Origin: Paraescarpia echinospica
Lineage: Eukaryota; Annelida; Polychaeta; Sabellida; Siboglinidae
NCBI GenBank assembly: GCA_020002185.1
Contig: CM034537.1
Location: forward strand, 65,840,539-65,904,538
Length of the DNA: 64,000 nucleotides
Direction of reading: 5' to 3'
Shown here: positions 11,736 through 22,830 of the stretch, piece by piece
Layout: the number at the start of each line of letters is the position of its first letter
Position numbering within the stretch: position 1 is the first letter of the stretch
Translations under genes and position numbers: made by a program
Notes under the pieces: generated by a model
Told to the model about the DNA's origin: nothing
Databases searched by the model: none
What the model saw: only the letters and a program-made list of their open reading frames with translations

Positions 11736-12745
11736 GTTCCTCACCAATGCCACGTCTTCTTGCCTTTAACATTGGTCCTATGGAATACCGCCAGACAAAA
11801 GACTTGACACGTTTCGCACCAGTACGTGTCTCCTCCTGTGCTGTTCCGTTGTAACCTTACCTCAAACTGTAAATACGCACAATAGAAAACAGCCCAGCAC
11901 CAGGGTTAACGAGTTGAGTTGACGACACACGAGGTGGCAATGTGCGAGATCTATAGAATCGATCTGAAACGACGTACCTTTACTAGAAACAATTCAACGA
12001 GCGAATGGAATGAGCGCGAACTTCGTCTATCAACCGAGCGATGAAAATAACTGTAGAACTAAAATGCTATAAGTGAAGTATAGGAATTGATAAATATACT
12101 TAAAAATCAAACGGTCAAGAATTATGTAACAATTAACATAGTGCTAGACTTTTCACGGTGTTTGACTCTTCTGATCGTATAATTTTACTAAACGCTGTGA
12201 TCATCTTCAGCTATCCCATAAGCCAGGTGGTCGATACGACAGCTCTGACTCGCCGACACTCGTTGAACATCTCGGCTGCTCCCTTAACGGTATCACTTGT
12301 GGATAATGGAAATCGACACGCATGAAAGTGTGTGTATGTGCAAATTGTGTGTGTTCGTGCACGTGTGCGTGCGCGTGCGCGTGCGCGTGTATAATTTGTT
12401 TGTGTGCGCATGTGCGTGTGTGTGTTTGTGTGCGTTCGTGCGTGCGTGCTTGTGTGTGTTTGTTTAAAATGTACACACTGTAATCATTTCAAAACGGGTG
12501 CCTCGTGCGTTATCTCAGAACGAGGTTAATAAAAAGACGCTGTGTGTGCTTTCTATGGTTCATCCAAACTGTCCAGACTCTCTCCAGGGTCTTGTCACAT
12601 TAGTGGAGAACAAACATGAAATACAAGAAGAGTAGTAAGAGTGTATGTTTGGACACCAGAAAGATAGGTCAAAACAAAATATCGTATGTGTGTTTCGTAT
12701 GCTAATTTGAACTATTTGTTGGTGAAACATTCAAATTGCGAACAA
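11736..12745. repeat. Older diverged copy of 2400-3878
   Basis: Collinear with 2400-3878 at roughly 90 percent identity with internal deletions (for example 3510-3792 is absent). It starts at the GTT microhomology and ends after the ATTCAAATTGCG block. Together with 18100-19810 (matching 4720-8510) it marks an older duplicated unit later split by an L2 LINE and a LINE-Z fragment. Confidence 0.85.
12320..12465 (+). repeat. GT/GTGCGC microsatellite
   Basis: Imperfect GTGT, GTGCGC and GTGCGT units. It is the counterpart of 3176-3300 in the older copy. Confidence 0.9.
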
Positions 12746-13316
12746 TGCTTCTGGCTTAGTAAGATAAATTTCATATGCAGTGTATCATCCGTATATTTAT
12801 TATACTATTAAGGATACTAAATTTATACAGGAGGAGCATAATAGTTCGGTTTAAGATCGTGTATAATGTCTGCATACAGGAAAAATTATCACACTGTAGT
12901 TCACATATTCACGTATATATATTTATGATTACTACAAACTAATTAAATGAAAAATTTAAACAAATACATATGTTTCTCATATTTCAGAATTAGTTTCAAT
13001 AATTAATACAAACTATACATAGTCCTACATGATTATTTCCTTGTACTTGTGTCTGTTTTAATATTAGTAAGGTTAACATCCAGATAATTCCTTAGACTTA
13101 TGCCATGTACACAAAGAGACATGGCATGTTTTTGTATATTAGTTGGTAACATGCAGTGGTATGCCTTGAACATGAATATAACTGTTTGAATTTGACAAGA
13201 TCTAAACATTTCAGTGTTTGCGATCAGTAAAATAGAGGGGTTGTGTGGTCAAGATGACAAAATGATTTGGTTTATATTACTTCGTGAAAACAAAAAGTGT
13301 AAAGAAAATCAATGGT
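12746..13316. other. No gene seen
   Basis: AT-rich sequence with no reading frame of note, repeat tail or RNA motif recognised. Confidence 0.5.
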
Positions 13317-13407
13317 TTGGTGTCGGGATTGAACCGGCGTCGCCCGACTGCAAAATAAATGCCTAGGGACCAACGCGTTTACCAACTGAGCTAGCAGGAC
13401 CGACATA
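13317..13407 (-). pseudogene. tRNA-like or tRNA-derived SINE head
   Basis: On the minus strand there is an A-box-like TAGCTCAGTTGG and a perfect B box GGTTCAATCCC about 50 bases later, the spacing of a polymerase III internal promoter. The acceptor arms do not pair and the T stem has a mismatch, so it is not a working tRNA. A tRNA-derived SINE or decayed tRNA gene is likely. Confidence 0.55.
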
Positions 13408-13784
13408 AATTCGTTGACTGCTTTAAGTTGTTATGATAAATTCTACAACTCCTCCTTCGATCATACATCAATATTCTAGTATTCTTTCTGTAGCTGGATA
13501 CGATATATGTTTGCTATGTATGTTTATTGGTGTAGACTATCTCCCGTTGGTTGCATCCGATATAATTATTATAAAAATGAACTCAAGCTCGGCGAAACCT
13601 AGTCGACTTATAAGCCTATTCGCCTTCATTGTTTTGAATAAAATTTGATTCATGTGGAACCGTAAGATAACTGCCTGTTCCTCTATGATGACTAGTGTTT
13701 GTATTACATCGGAACATCGCACAATAACTCATTTTGACGCTCGTTTCGACCCGAAAGTTATCCTTGTAAACGGCCAGATCACAT

Positions 13785-13901
13785 GTCACATTACTTGTGA
13801 CCATACACGGTCATATCACACTCCTTAGTGATTTTACCTTGGTGCAACTGCATGTAACATTACTTGTGACTATACACGGCCAGATCACACTCTTTAGTGA
13901 T
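13785..13901 (+). repeat. Two-unit tandem repeat, period about 66 bp
   Basis: The block CATTACTTGTGAC...CACGG...AGATCACACTC-TTAGTGAT occurs at 13785-13835 and 13851-13901 with a few differences. Noncoding. Confidence 0.75.
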
Positions 13902-14252
13902 GTTGATAACTGTTCCATTGTTGTCTTTGATCATGATCTTTCCTGCTGCTGTTCAGCAATCCGAAATCTTCTGTTCTTTCTTTAATTGTCTCGTCTGGAA
14001 GGCCAGCGCAGCACGCCGCCAATGTCAAGTCCTCGTTCACGAAGACCGTTGACCCATTTTTTTTTAAGCATGAATTGAGCACTGTACACAGAATATCGAG
14101 TACGTTAATAATAATAATAATAAATAACTTCTTAAGCGCCAATATCCTCAGACAATCCGAGCTCAGTGGCGCACCAAAACCAAAGGATTAAGCATTCTCG
14201 TACTTGTGTGCTAGGCGAAAGTCGTCAACAAATGGATGGATGTGCTAAGAAG

Positions 14253-14879
14253 CTAGGGAGGATAGGCGATATTGAAAAGATAGGTTTTGAGGTGACGACG
14301 AAATGTAACAATATTTTCTGCTAATTTAACATTAACGGGAAGCGAATTCCATATAGTTGGCGCGGCAACTGAAAAAGCTCGAGTTCCAGCCTTTGTCTTA
14401 ACTCTAGGAACAGATAGCAACTTCGAACTAGACGACCGAAGTTGTCTGGCTTGTCTAGCCGGTGTGAGCATTGAATGTAAATAACTAGGTTGTTTGGATG
14501 AAAGGGCTTGGTAGGTGATATCCTTGATAGCAATATTATGAAGGAGGGAATTGCAATAATCTAATCTGCTGCTAACAAGAGCTGTTGCGATAGTCTTAGC
14601 GACAGAAAGCGACATATGTCGGCGAATGCGGCGAAGATCACGGATATGATAAAAACAGCAACGGCACGTTTGGGATATGTGTTGTCTGAAATTGAAGTCG
14701 CAATCAAAGGTCACTCCTAGATTCCGTACTGATGCTGCTGGTGTGATATTATGACTCAGGATGCATGTTGAAAAAAAGTCATTAAGTTTACCTCGCTGCA
14801 TTGGAGTACCAATGATGAGGAATTCAGTTTTGTCTGCATTTAACTTTAATTTACTATCGGTCATCCATGAAAAAAACAT
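14253..14879 (-). pseudogene. L2-group RT C-terminal part
   Basis: A 208-residue frame beginning just after the deleted catalytic box. It shows K-T-E-F-L-I-I-G, L-G-V-T-F-D, R-L-D-Y-C-N-S-L-L and the terminal W-N-S-L-P motif followed by F-R-R-H-L-K-T-Y-L-F, the usual C-terminal order of L2 elements. About 45 residues between D-I and T-Y-Q-A-L are absent compared with the usual family layout. Confidence 0.87.
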
Positions 14880-14903
14880 CTTGGAGACAATCGTTGAGTC
14901 GGT

Positions 14904-16271
14904 TTAGAGAGAAGTGGGGAGTGAGGTTGAAAAGTAATTATCTATCTTTATACATTGATGTCTATTGGTTAGATATGAAGAAAACCAGGTCAGAGCTTTG
15001 CCAGATATGCCATACCACATTGATAAACGTTTGACAAGAGTGTTGTGATCAATGGTATCAAAGGCGGCAGACAGATCAAGCAAGGTAAGTGCAGTTACTT
15101 TGCCTTTATCAATGTTTAATATAACATCATTGTGTACTTTTAGGAGAGCAGTCTCTGTAGAATGAAATTGTTTGTATGCTGATTGGAGCACACTGGATAA
15201 ACAAGTTGAGCTAATATGACGCCTTAGACGGCTTGCTACGACTTTCTCAAGTATCTTAGAAATAAAGCTAAGATTAGAAATTGGCCTATAATTTTTGAAA
15301 TCATCTTTTGGCAGAGAAGTCTTCTTGAGAACAGGATTAACATGTGCGTGTTTAAAATCATCTGGGAATTTACCCGAACTTAGTGATACATTTATGATAT
15401 TCGTTATTGTACCAAGTAAAGAGTCAAGACTTGCTTTCAGTAGTATGGTTGGTAATGGTTCGAGATCGCATGACTTATTTAGGGAGGACATTATTATTTT
15501 CCTCACTTCATCAACTGTGGCTGGCTCAAACAATACAAGTGGAGAATTTACTTGTGGGGAGTCCACATTTACAGTACTTAAAGTGTGACGTGGAAAAGCA
15601 GAACGTATAAGACTTATTTTATCTTTGAAATGACTAGAAAACGAGTCACACAGAGATTTTACTGACACATGACTAGGTCGAGATGGAGGCGGCCGTCTGT
15701 GTAAAATATGATTTATGCAGTTCCATAGCTGACGTGGGTTATCAGAGTTACTCGAGACCATGTTTGTGTAATAATTTGATTTAACTTTGGCCATTTGTCT
15801 GTTGCAGTAGTGACACTGTTTAGAATATCGTGATCTGTCCAAAGGCGAGCGTGATTTGCGCCATACACGTTCAAGATAGCGCCGGCGCTTTTTAGATTGT
15901 AGAATTTCAGGAGTCATCCATGGAGCATGTGGCTTTTGGGACACAGATTTAGATCTCAGGGGTGCATGTTTATTAAGTAAATCTTGACAGTACTGTCGAC
16001 ACAGATCTGACAGATGTTCTTTGGGATTACTGATGAGGTCGGATTTAAGGATGTCTGTCATTAATGCGGCAATGTCAATCTTATGGATCGGTCGGTAAAA
16101 CACATTATGTTTGGACTCTACGGGAATTCTAGGAACTTTGAGATCAGCAATGACAGTGTGGTGGTCTGATAAACCATCTGAAGCAGTTATATTGTTACAA
16201 TCTGAATGGGTGATTAAGAGATCGAGCCAGCGGCCATGTATGTGTGTTGAGAAGGTAACATGTTGTTTCAT
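14904..16271 (-). pseudogene. L2-group endonuclease C terminus plus RT N-terminal half
   Basis: A 455-residue open segment. S-D-H-H-T-V near residue 36 is the endonuclease SDH block, followed by the linker with A-P-W-M-T, then RT blocks: C-D-L-E-P-L-P-T near 263, N-Y-R-P-I-S-N near 331, H-S-T-E-T-A-L-L near 369 and L-L-D-L-S-A-A-F-D near 396 (first catalytic aspartate kept). It runs into the deletion after the Y-L-T-N-R block. The long open frame argues that decay here came by deletion more than by point mutation. Confidence 0.88.
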
Positions 16272-16750
16272 GTCATAGGATGCCAGAATGTCATTAAATG
16301 TACTTGTTGTTGATGAAGGTGTGTCCAGATGAAGATTAAAATCACCGAGTATATAAAATTCTGAATAAATAGTTGCCAGATTTTCAAGTAGATCCTGGAA
16401 TTCTTCAAAGAAATGGGCAGGGTGTCATGGAGGGCGATAAATGCACACAAAATAAGCTGAGAAAGATGAATCGGAAATTTCGGCACAGATGGCCTCAAAG
16501 CTGAAGTAATCAGGGTTTGAATGCAAATTAACTTTGAACTGTTTTGAGACGGGAAATCCAACACCACCACCTCGCCCAACTGAACGTGGGCGATGATGGA
16601 AGGTGAAACTGGAAGGAGAAACGTCAGCAATGCATGCAGCTGTGTCATGTGGTCTGAGCCAGGTCTCAGTGACTGCAAGGATGTCTGTTGTCTTGGAAGT
16701 TAATAAATCGGTAAGCGAGGCTGTTTTGTCGAACGTTAGTGGTGGCTACT
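16272..16750 (-). pseudogene. L2-group endonuclease N-terminal part, frameshifted
   Basis: Reading across frames on the minus strand gives T-E-T-W-L-R near 16660 (catalytic glutamate block), G-G-G-V-G-F near 16570 and L-G-D-F-N-L-H near 16345. One frame change near 16620 and a stop near 16425 break it. Confidence 0.78.
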
Positions 16751-17130
16751 CGAATATTGCGCCTGATAGCAGGTCCAGGTTAAGACTTACATCTCCTGCT
16801 AGTAGTAAAATAATTGCCAATTTAAACGTTGGCTTAGAGCGGGGGATTGGCAGTAACTTTCTATTAAAGCAAAGATTAAGACATGGCAAACTGTGAAGAT
16901 GTGACAAGAAATGTTGTGTTCTCATGTACTGAGAAACTGTTAAAATGACAGCCGACCGTTGGGGACTAAGTGGCTTGCACAGCGTAAAAAATCGTGACCT
17001 CTCGAAGCAGCAGAACAGGATAAAAATAAAACACACAATAAAAATGTTGGTGACATTGTCTTTCCTCAAAATGGTGAAGAATAAAATTATAATGTCTCTT
17101 AAAAATAATAAATAATAAAAATTAAAAAAT

Positions 17131-17497
17131 ATTCTAAACTGTATAATTGTACTAAAAATAATGTAAATTTCTAGGTTATTAAAGAGTGGGTTGGCGATAA
17201 TCAATGGCAATATTACAGGTCGTATGATTGTTCGCGCTCAGCAGGCCTGTGCAAAGTAACAAGACGTTTAGTGCCCGTGCAAAGAAAAGTAAGAGGTCTT
17301 CACCCCCAGAGCGATTCTGGGTATAAAAGAACGTCTTGATGAAAAGGCCTGTTAGTATATAGTTTATAAGGGGACTGCCCCTGCCTTAGTATGTTGTGTA
17401 CGTGAGCCTGCTAGCGCGAAAACCAAATCGACCTGTATTATCGCCCAAATAATTTAAGTACAAGATTTAACAGCGTTGGTGGTGACAATTTATAAAA
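17131..17497. other. No gene seen
   Basis: A GTATAAAAG string on the plus strand at about 17320 looks like a TATA box but no gene follows it. Nothing else is recognised. Confidence 0.5.
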
Positions 17498-18068
17498 TGT
17501 TTGTTTAAGCAAACAGTGCAATATGTTGACACATATGGAACCCACACACTGCCACCCAAATTAAACACCTTGAAAGAGTACAACACTGTGCTGCCAGATT
17601 TGTCAGAAATGACCACAGACGCCAAACAAACGCAGCAGACCTACTAGCCACCCTTCGATGGTCAAATCTTGAACGACGACGCATTATCAAACAAGCCATG
17701 ACATTTTACAAAATATTAAATAACATAATCAACATCACACCCCCACCAGGTCTACTAACACAGTAAAAAAAACCGTGGCCACTACGTAGCCCCTAGGTGC
17801 CGCATCAATGCAGCAGTGTTCTCTTTCTACCCTCGAGCAGTTCGAATCTGGAATATGATTCCACCACCGATTACTGAACTAGAAAGCCCCATAGCGTTTC
17901 AAACAGCGATCATGAACCTCCCTTTCACCACACCCAATCATCTAAAGTGCCTATAAAATAAACAAACAAACTACCCACAACGCATGCGCACAAACAAGCA
18001 CCATACAACTCCTGCGTTAGCTGAAGTTTGGGCTGTTTGGAGTAAATCACCTAAGACCTAAGACCTAG
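17498..18068 (+). mobile_element. LINE-Z 3' end fragment
   Basis: Across frames it gives the C-terminal block with L-E-R-V-Q-H-C-A-A-R-F-V, R-R-Q-T-N-A-A-D-L, L-R-W-x-x-L-E-R-R-R and R-A-V-R-I-W-N-M-I, matching 27626-27892. It ends in a CCTAAGA repeat tail (18049-18069), also present at the end of the longer copy (27984-27998). Truncated at the 5' side and frameshifted. Confidence 0.82.
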
Positions 18069-18099
18069 CGACCAACCAAAAAATACTTTTCATGACCAT

Positions 18100-19500
18100 C
18101 CACTGCAGTCAAGGAAATCTTCAGTCGTATCAACCTTCCGAAACCTGGCAACTGCGGCCGAGAGAATGGGACCGCCCCTGTGCAACGGCCTACCCACTTT
18201 AAAAGCATTCACGCACAGGTTTGTGATACTCACCATTCGACACCATCTAATCTATGATCATTTCTTTATCAAGCCCTGCGGCGATGGAGGAAGGGCAAAG
18301 CGACATGTGGAGGTAATCACTGGGAGTCGTAGTTCCTAAGCCTGCACGTAGGCGGCCTGTGGGCAAGAGGTCGTTTGACTCTGTATCCAGGGCAGCGGTG
18401 GAGTCCGGCAGCACCCCCAGGCGATTGAGCAGCCCTTTTCAGGACAGCACTGCTCACCCTTTGTAAGGCAGGGCCTAGAAAAGGTGGCCTAAAGATTGCC
18501 TGCCATACAACTGGCCAGCATACCGCGGCTGGCGGTTCAACCCATTCTAGCGGTCGAAAACAAAGAAACACAACAAAACTCCTTCTCGGAGCATGGAATG
18601 TTTGCACACTTTGTGTGCCACTGAGCTCGGATTGTCGGAGGATATTGGCGCGTTAGAACTGCCCTTATTGCAAAAGAGCTGCAGCGTTATAACATTAACA
18701 TAGCTGCTCTGAGTGAGACAAGACTTCAGAGCAGGGCTGCGTGAGAGAACCAGGCGCCGGCTACATCTTATTTTGGAAAGGCAAGGCGGAGAATGAAGCC
18801 TGAATCCACGGAATTGGCATAGCAGCGAACATTTCTTCGCACAGCCTCATCCTCATTTGACATTTCCAACGCAGTGAAGCAATGTTGTACTTGCTCCAGT
18901 TCTCTTCAACCTGTTCTTTACCTGCGTCTTGAACTATGCCGTAAGAGATTCGGACATTGGGGTCTATCTGAAGTATCGGCTAGACGGTTCACTGTTCGAC
19001 CTCCGCGGCTGACGACTGTTCCATCATTGCCCACAAGGAGAGCCATCTGCAGCTCATACTCAACAAGTTTGCAGAGGCGTCTAAACTGTTTGGCCTAATT
19101 ATCAGTCTTGGTAAGACGCAGGTCATCCATCCGCCTGCCCCTGACACCACCGTCTCCATCGATGGCACACAGCTAAAGGCAGTGGAGAGCCTCAAGTAGC
19201 TTGGCAGCACCATATCAAGTGACGGGTCCTTGGATAAAGAGATCGACGCAAAGATCTGCAAGGCCAGCCAGGCACTTGATCGCTTGCACACCAAGCATCA
19301 AGACCAACCTCCAGTACAGTGGCATCCATCCAAAAGAACCCGAGAGCGTAGCAGCTGACAGAGGATAGAAGTCAATGGCCCTCACCAGGACTGCCTGTCA
19401 GACCTTTGAGGAAAGACGCTGCCAAAGCCTGCAAGTTGCCAGGGACAGACGACAAAGGGCAGCAGCATCGTCAGCACCAGCCACAACTTGCTTCCCTTGA
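18100..19500 (+). mobile_element. LINE-Y, older internally deleted copy
   Basis: Matches 4720-8120 in order with large deletions: leader and start of endonuclease (18100-18830), then directly the RT region around the catalytic box (18840-19290) and a C-terminal scrap (19290-19470). A 38-bp foreign patch at 18614-18651 is derived from an L2 3' UTR. Fully dead. Confidence 0.83.
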
Positions 19501-19511
19501 ACGATTTGCAA

Positions 19512-19800
19512 TAGACTACGCTTGATAATTTGATAAATTGTGCACTTTTTGAAAAAAGAATGAACTTTGGTACATATGCAGTTGATGATGTATCCATTTA
19601 TTTAAAGCTAGGTACACATCACTACCGACATGATAACTAGCATTTCAAGGTTAACTAATCCACTTTTTCCACGTGTTACATCTCTAGATGACAGACATAT
19701 TGAAAATCAAGATGGCCGACATCCAAAATCATATATTTTGGTTTAAGTCAGCTTCCGTGCAACACAAAACATGTTCTTTGAGCTTAATCCGGTAATACAC
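19512..19800. repeat. Interspersed repeat, older copy
   Basis: Counterpart of 8216-8504, including the CAAGATGGCCGACATCC segment. Its flank continues as ACACGTGTAAATGAATG, showing the state of the site before LINE-X inserted at 8523. Confidence 0.72.
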
Positions 19801-19810
19801 GTGTAAATGA

Positions 19811-20420
19811 ATGTTACTAGGCTAAAACCATCAAATGATGGTGACGCAGAATATCAAGATGGTTGCCATGCATATATACGGTCTAGAAACGTGGTCTAAA
19901 TGTCTGCTGTGTTTAGGAATCCACGTCTGGTTTATGGTATGTGTCTTCTCGATTATAACATTGCAGGCTGTTGCATAATTTTACTCGGTTATATTATCAA
20001 CCATAACATAACTCACAACGTACATACTGATAAAAATAATAGCTCATTGTGACTACATTTCCAATCACAGTGCACTAGGTCATAACATGGCATCGATGCC
20101 TCTGGTAGTTCAATTCCAGCATGGTTTCCAACTGAATCAGTTGCACTACAACCGCATAGCCCAAGAATAGACTAGTGGATATTTCCTTGTCTCATCCACC
20201 ATGATGAGTGTAAAAGTTTTAATCTAAATTACGGTGATTAACATCTCTATCTCATTTAGTGTGTTTGAGTCGACGTCTCGTGGTTGTGTTAACAGGGCGA
20301 GAAACACAAATGTAACAGTGGGGAACGAGCTCATGTAACCTAAAGTGTGCTGTAGTACACAGGAAGCAGTCTTTATAAAGACTAAGTTATTTAAGTTATT
20401 TAATAAATTCTAATCGGGAT
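19811..20420. other. No gene seen; possible CR1 leader at the right
   Basis: No recognisable coding sequence. The last 150 to 200 bases before 20421 may be the 5' UTR of the following CR1, but no second full-length copy is present to set the boundary. Confidence 0.4.
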
Positions 20421-21098
20421 ATGGCGCCTTGCAAGCGGCAAGTCAAGGCAAAGCGACACTTGGTGTGCGATCACTGCCACAGCTGGGTAGATTTTGCATT
20501 GTCCGGCTGTGGGAAGTCATGGGCAGAAACCATGGAGGAAGGATTCACCTTTCAGTGCATTGGGTGTTGGAAGGTGGAGTGTCTGCAGAAGGAGATAATT
20601 AGGTTGACAGATATTGTGAAGGGAATGGAGATGGGAATTAGCAAGGAGGCAGGTCGAATGGAGAGAGACGACAGGGAGAGAGGTGAGAATACTGCAAGAC
20701 TGAAGGAGAATAGCAGTGGCAAGAAAACTGAGGAAAGGAGATTGAGAGGAGGGAAGGTGATTGGAGGGGAAGAAATTGGAAAATCGACAACAGAAAACGT
20801 GACAAGCATGAAGGTGACAGGGAAGAAAGTGACCGTAGAGAAGGAGGGAGGGAAGATGGGACGGGAGAGGAGAGAAGAAAATGAGATGGGACGAAAGATG
20901 AAGGGACGAAAGGAAGTGAGAGCAAATGTGATAGAAGAGAAGTCGACAAAAGGGACGCTGATAGGAGGAAAGGTGACAAGAGAAAAAGCGACAGGAAAGA
21001 ATGGATCGGAAGAGAATGTGACAGGAGAGAAGACGACAGGGGGAAAGACAACAACCATACAGATGCAAACCGAAGAAGGAGCTATTCTAAGGCAGTGA
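20421..21098 (+). pseudogene. CR1 ORF1, zinc-binding N terminus and lysine-rich repeat region
   Basis: The start M-A-P-C-K is followed by C-x2-C-x(10)-C pairs and a later C-x2-C within the first 55 residues, a PHD-like zinc-binding pattern typical of CR1 ORF1. Residues 85-225 are low complexity with G-E-K-V-T-like six- to seven-residue repeats, highly charged and probably nucleic-acid binding. The frame ends just before the esterase domain, which continues in another frame from 21095. In copy B the zinc part is missing because of 5' truncation. Confidence 0.75.
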
Positions 21099-21634
21099 TT
21101 GAGGGGGCAATGAGGAAAGAGAGTGTGTTTATGGGCGACTCCATTATGAGAAAGACGGACAAGACACTGAGCGAGGGGAAAGACGTCGTTGTTTGTCTAC
21201 CGGGGGCTAGGATTGAACATGTGACTGACAGGGTAGAGAAGGTATTGGGACATGGCAAGGGGGTCTATACTGGTACATGTAGGAACAAATAATGCAGATA
21301 GGGAGGGAACAACTGCGATAGTACAGAAGTATAGACAGTGAGGAAGCTAAAGAAGACAAGAGTTGAACAAGTTATTCTGTCAGGAATTTTGCCAGTAATG
21401 GGAGGAAGGGGGGCAACGTATAGAAACTGCAAGAGGATGGCGATCAACGCACTAGTTGAGCAGATGTGTGAAGAAGAGGGGGTGGGATTCACAGATTTAT
21501 GGGGATACTTTGTTGGGAGGGAAGATATGTACGTGAGAGATGGCCTCCATCTTAGTGGAAAGGGGGCAGCAGTTTTCTCAGAGAACCTGCTGCGATCTGT
21601 TGACAGTGGGACAGGTTGCATCTATTTAAACTAG
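21095..21634 (+). pseudogene. CR1 ORF1 SGNH-type esterase domain
   Basis: Shows F-M-G-D-S (block I with the nucleophile serine), then after a frame change the C-terminal half with G-V-G-F-x-D-L-W and D-G-L-H-L-S (block V with Asp and His). The middle G-T-N-N block is present but out of frame near 21285. CR1 ORF1 proteins are known to carry such esterase domains. The frame break between 21290 and 21340 inactivates this copy; the equivalent segment is continuous in copy B (50158-50673). Confidence 0.8.
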
Positions 21635-21797
21635 ATACGCTGGGGGACTCACAGAAAAGCCTGAAAATGGAGGCATAAATAAAGACAGCACAAATAAATC
21701 AGCAAATAACAATCTGGAAAACTCTTCTGAAGCTGGATATAAATGTGTTTGTTTAAATGCAAGGAGAATAATAAACAAAAGAAATGAACTAAACATT

Positions 21798-22370
21798 ATG
21801 GTAGAAAATATTGACCCTCATATAATAGGTATAACTGAATCCTGGACCACCACCGATATATCAGATGCTGAATTGGGACTGACAGGATATGTAATGTTTA
21901 GAAAAGATAGAATAGGAAGAAAGGGAAGTGGAGTTATTATATATATTAAAGAATCTATCCAGGCTTATGAATTAAAATTAGAAAGATAAGCAGATTGCGA
22001 AGAAGCTGTTTGGTGTAACATAGTTACAGGAAACTCAACGTTAACAGTTGGGTTAGTTTATCGAAGTTCAAACATAAGCATAGAAGAGAATGAAAAAATA
22101 CAAAACGCTATAAGGGAAGTAATAAAACGGGACTGTATTATTATGGGGGATTTTAACCATGGGCATTTACAATGGAAATCTCTTCAGAGTATGGGGAGTG
22201 AGGACCACAAATTTTTAGTTTTAGTTCAAGATACTTTCCTTTCTCAACATGTGCTAGAACCAACCAGGGGTGAGAATGTGTTAGACATAGTTTTGTCCTC
22301 ACACAATGAATTAGTTGACAATGTCTGGGGAGTAGCGATCACAACCAGATACATTTTACCATCAAAGTAA
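21798..22370 (+). pseudogene. CR1 endonuclease, interrupted
   Basis: I-I-G-I-T-E-S-W (catalytic glutamate block) near 21820, then an in-frame stop at 21987, M-G-D-F-N-H-G near 22143 and the R-G-E-N-V-L-D block. The SDH block is reached only after a small deletion near 22325. The protein otherwise aligns residue by residue with 48390-49994. Confidence 0.85.
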
Positions 22371-22582
22371 AATAAGAAAGGAATAATAAAAAGCAGTATA
22401 GGAGAAATTTCCACAAAGGAAGGTAAAAGGACATGAGGAAATATTTAGCAAAGATAGACTGGAATAACACACTGAAAAATAAGACAGCAACATAATGCTG
22501 GAATATATTAAAGAGTGAAATTAAGTGCATAGTCGATAAATGTGTACCCTTCAAAAAACAACGGTCCAAAAAGAAACACTTA

Positions 22583-22830
22583 TTGAAAGAAGCCATTAGA
22601 AAAATTAAGTATAAACAAATGATGTGGAAGTCATATAGATGTACTGGAAATGATGACGACTACAACTGTTATAAAGAAGCATTTAACCAAGCTACAGCTG
22701 AAATTAGAAATTCAAAGAGAAGCTATGAACAACAATTAGCTAGTAATATAAAACATGACAGCAAGAGTTTTTATGCATATGTTCGAAGCAAACAGAAAGT
22801 TCAAGATAAGGTCGGTCCTCTAGAAGATAG
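22583..22830 (+). pseudogene. CR1 linker between endonuclease and RT
   Basis: K-E-A-I-R-K-I-K-Y-K-Q-M-M-W-K-S-Y-R motif and F-Y-A-Y-V-R-S-K-Q-K-V-Q-D-K align with copy B. The frame is interrupted by the MITE at 22831 and resumes at 23435 with S-A-G-N-I-type residues, E-G-F-L-M-A-E-D-L-N-E-Y-F and S-P-G-V-D-G-I-P-P-K before truncation. Confidence 0.85.

Larger units (their letters stand above)
1..11738. repeat. Recent direct segmental duplication, copy 1
   Basis: Runs collinear with 39022-54577 at about 99 percent identity as judged by eye. The offset is 39021 at the start and 42839 at the end. The offset changes reflect a 6-bp difference near 2493, a 365-bp deletion in copy 2 (equivalent to 4975-5339), small homopolymer indels and a 4173-bp gain (CR1 insertion plus target duplication) in copy 2. 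The right edge at 11736-11738 is a GTT microhomology junction onto an older copy of the sequence starting at 2400. The left edge lies outside the window. Confidence 0.93.
9679..11738 (-). mobile_element. RTE-clade LINE, 5' end removed by duplication breakpoint
   Basis: Minus-strand RTE element whose 3' end at 9679 carries AGAAG repeats and abuts LINE-X. The 10-bp TGGGTTGTCT at 9669-9678 is one side of its target duplication; the other is visible only in copy 2 (55893-55902). The endonuclease half is missing because copy 1 of the segmental duplication stops at 11738. Confidence 0.88.
14107..17130 (-). mobile_element. L2-group LINE, internally deleted
   Basis: Minus-strand non-LTR element ending in a (TAA)n tract at 14107-14124 (an ATT tail on its own strand). 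Its order is a leader region with an L-L-L-A-G-D-V-S-L-N motif (about 16750-17100), APE endonuclease (about 16100-16700), RT N-terminal half (14904-16100) and RT C-terminal half (14253-14879). The RT F-A-D-D part is missing at the junction near 14890, and a second deletion removes part of the C-terminal domain. It separates the two halves of the older duplicated unit, so it inserted after that duplication. Confidence 0.85.

Noticed and set aside
13317..13407. Functional tRNA gene
   Set aside because: Internal promoter boxes are good, but acceptor arms do not pair and the D and T stems have mismatches.
17318..17330. TATA-box-like string GTATAAAAG
   Set aside because: No gene, exon or element on the plus strand starts downstream of it.
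20517..21068. Serine- and phenylalanine-rich minus-strand frames of up to 183 codons, and similar plus-strand ones at 50495-51289
   Set aside because: They are antisense shadows of the lysine- and glutamate-rich CR1 ORF1 repeats.
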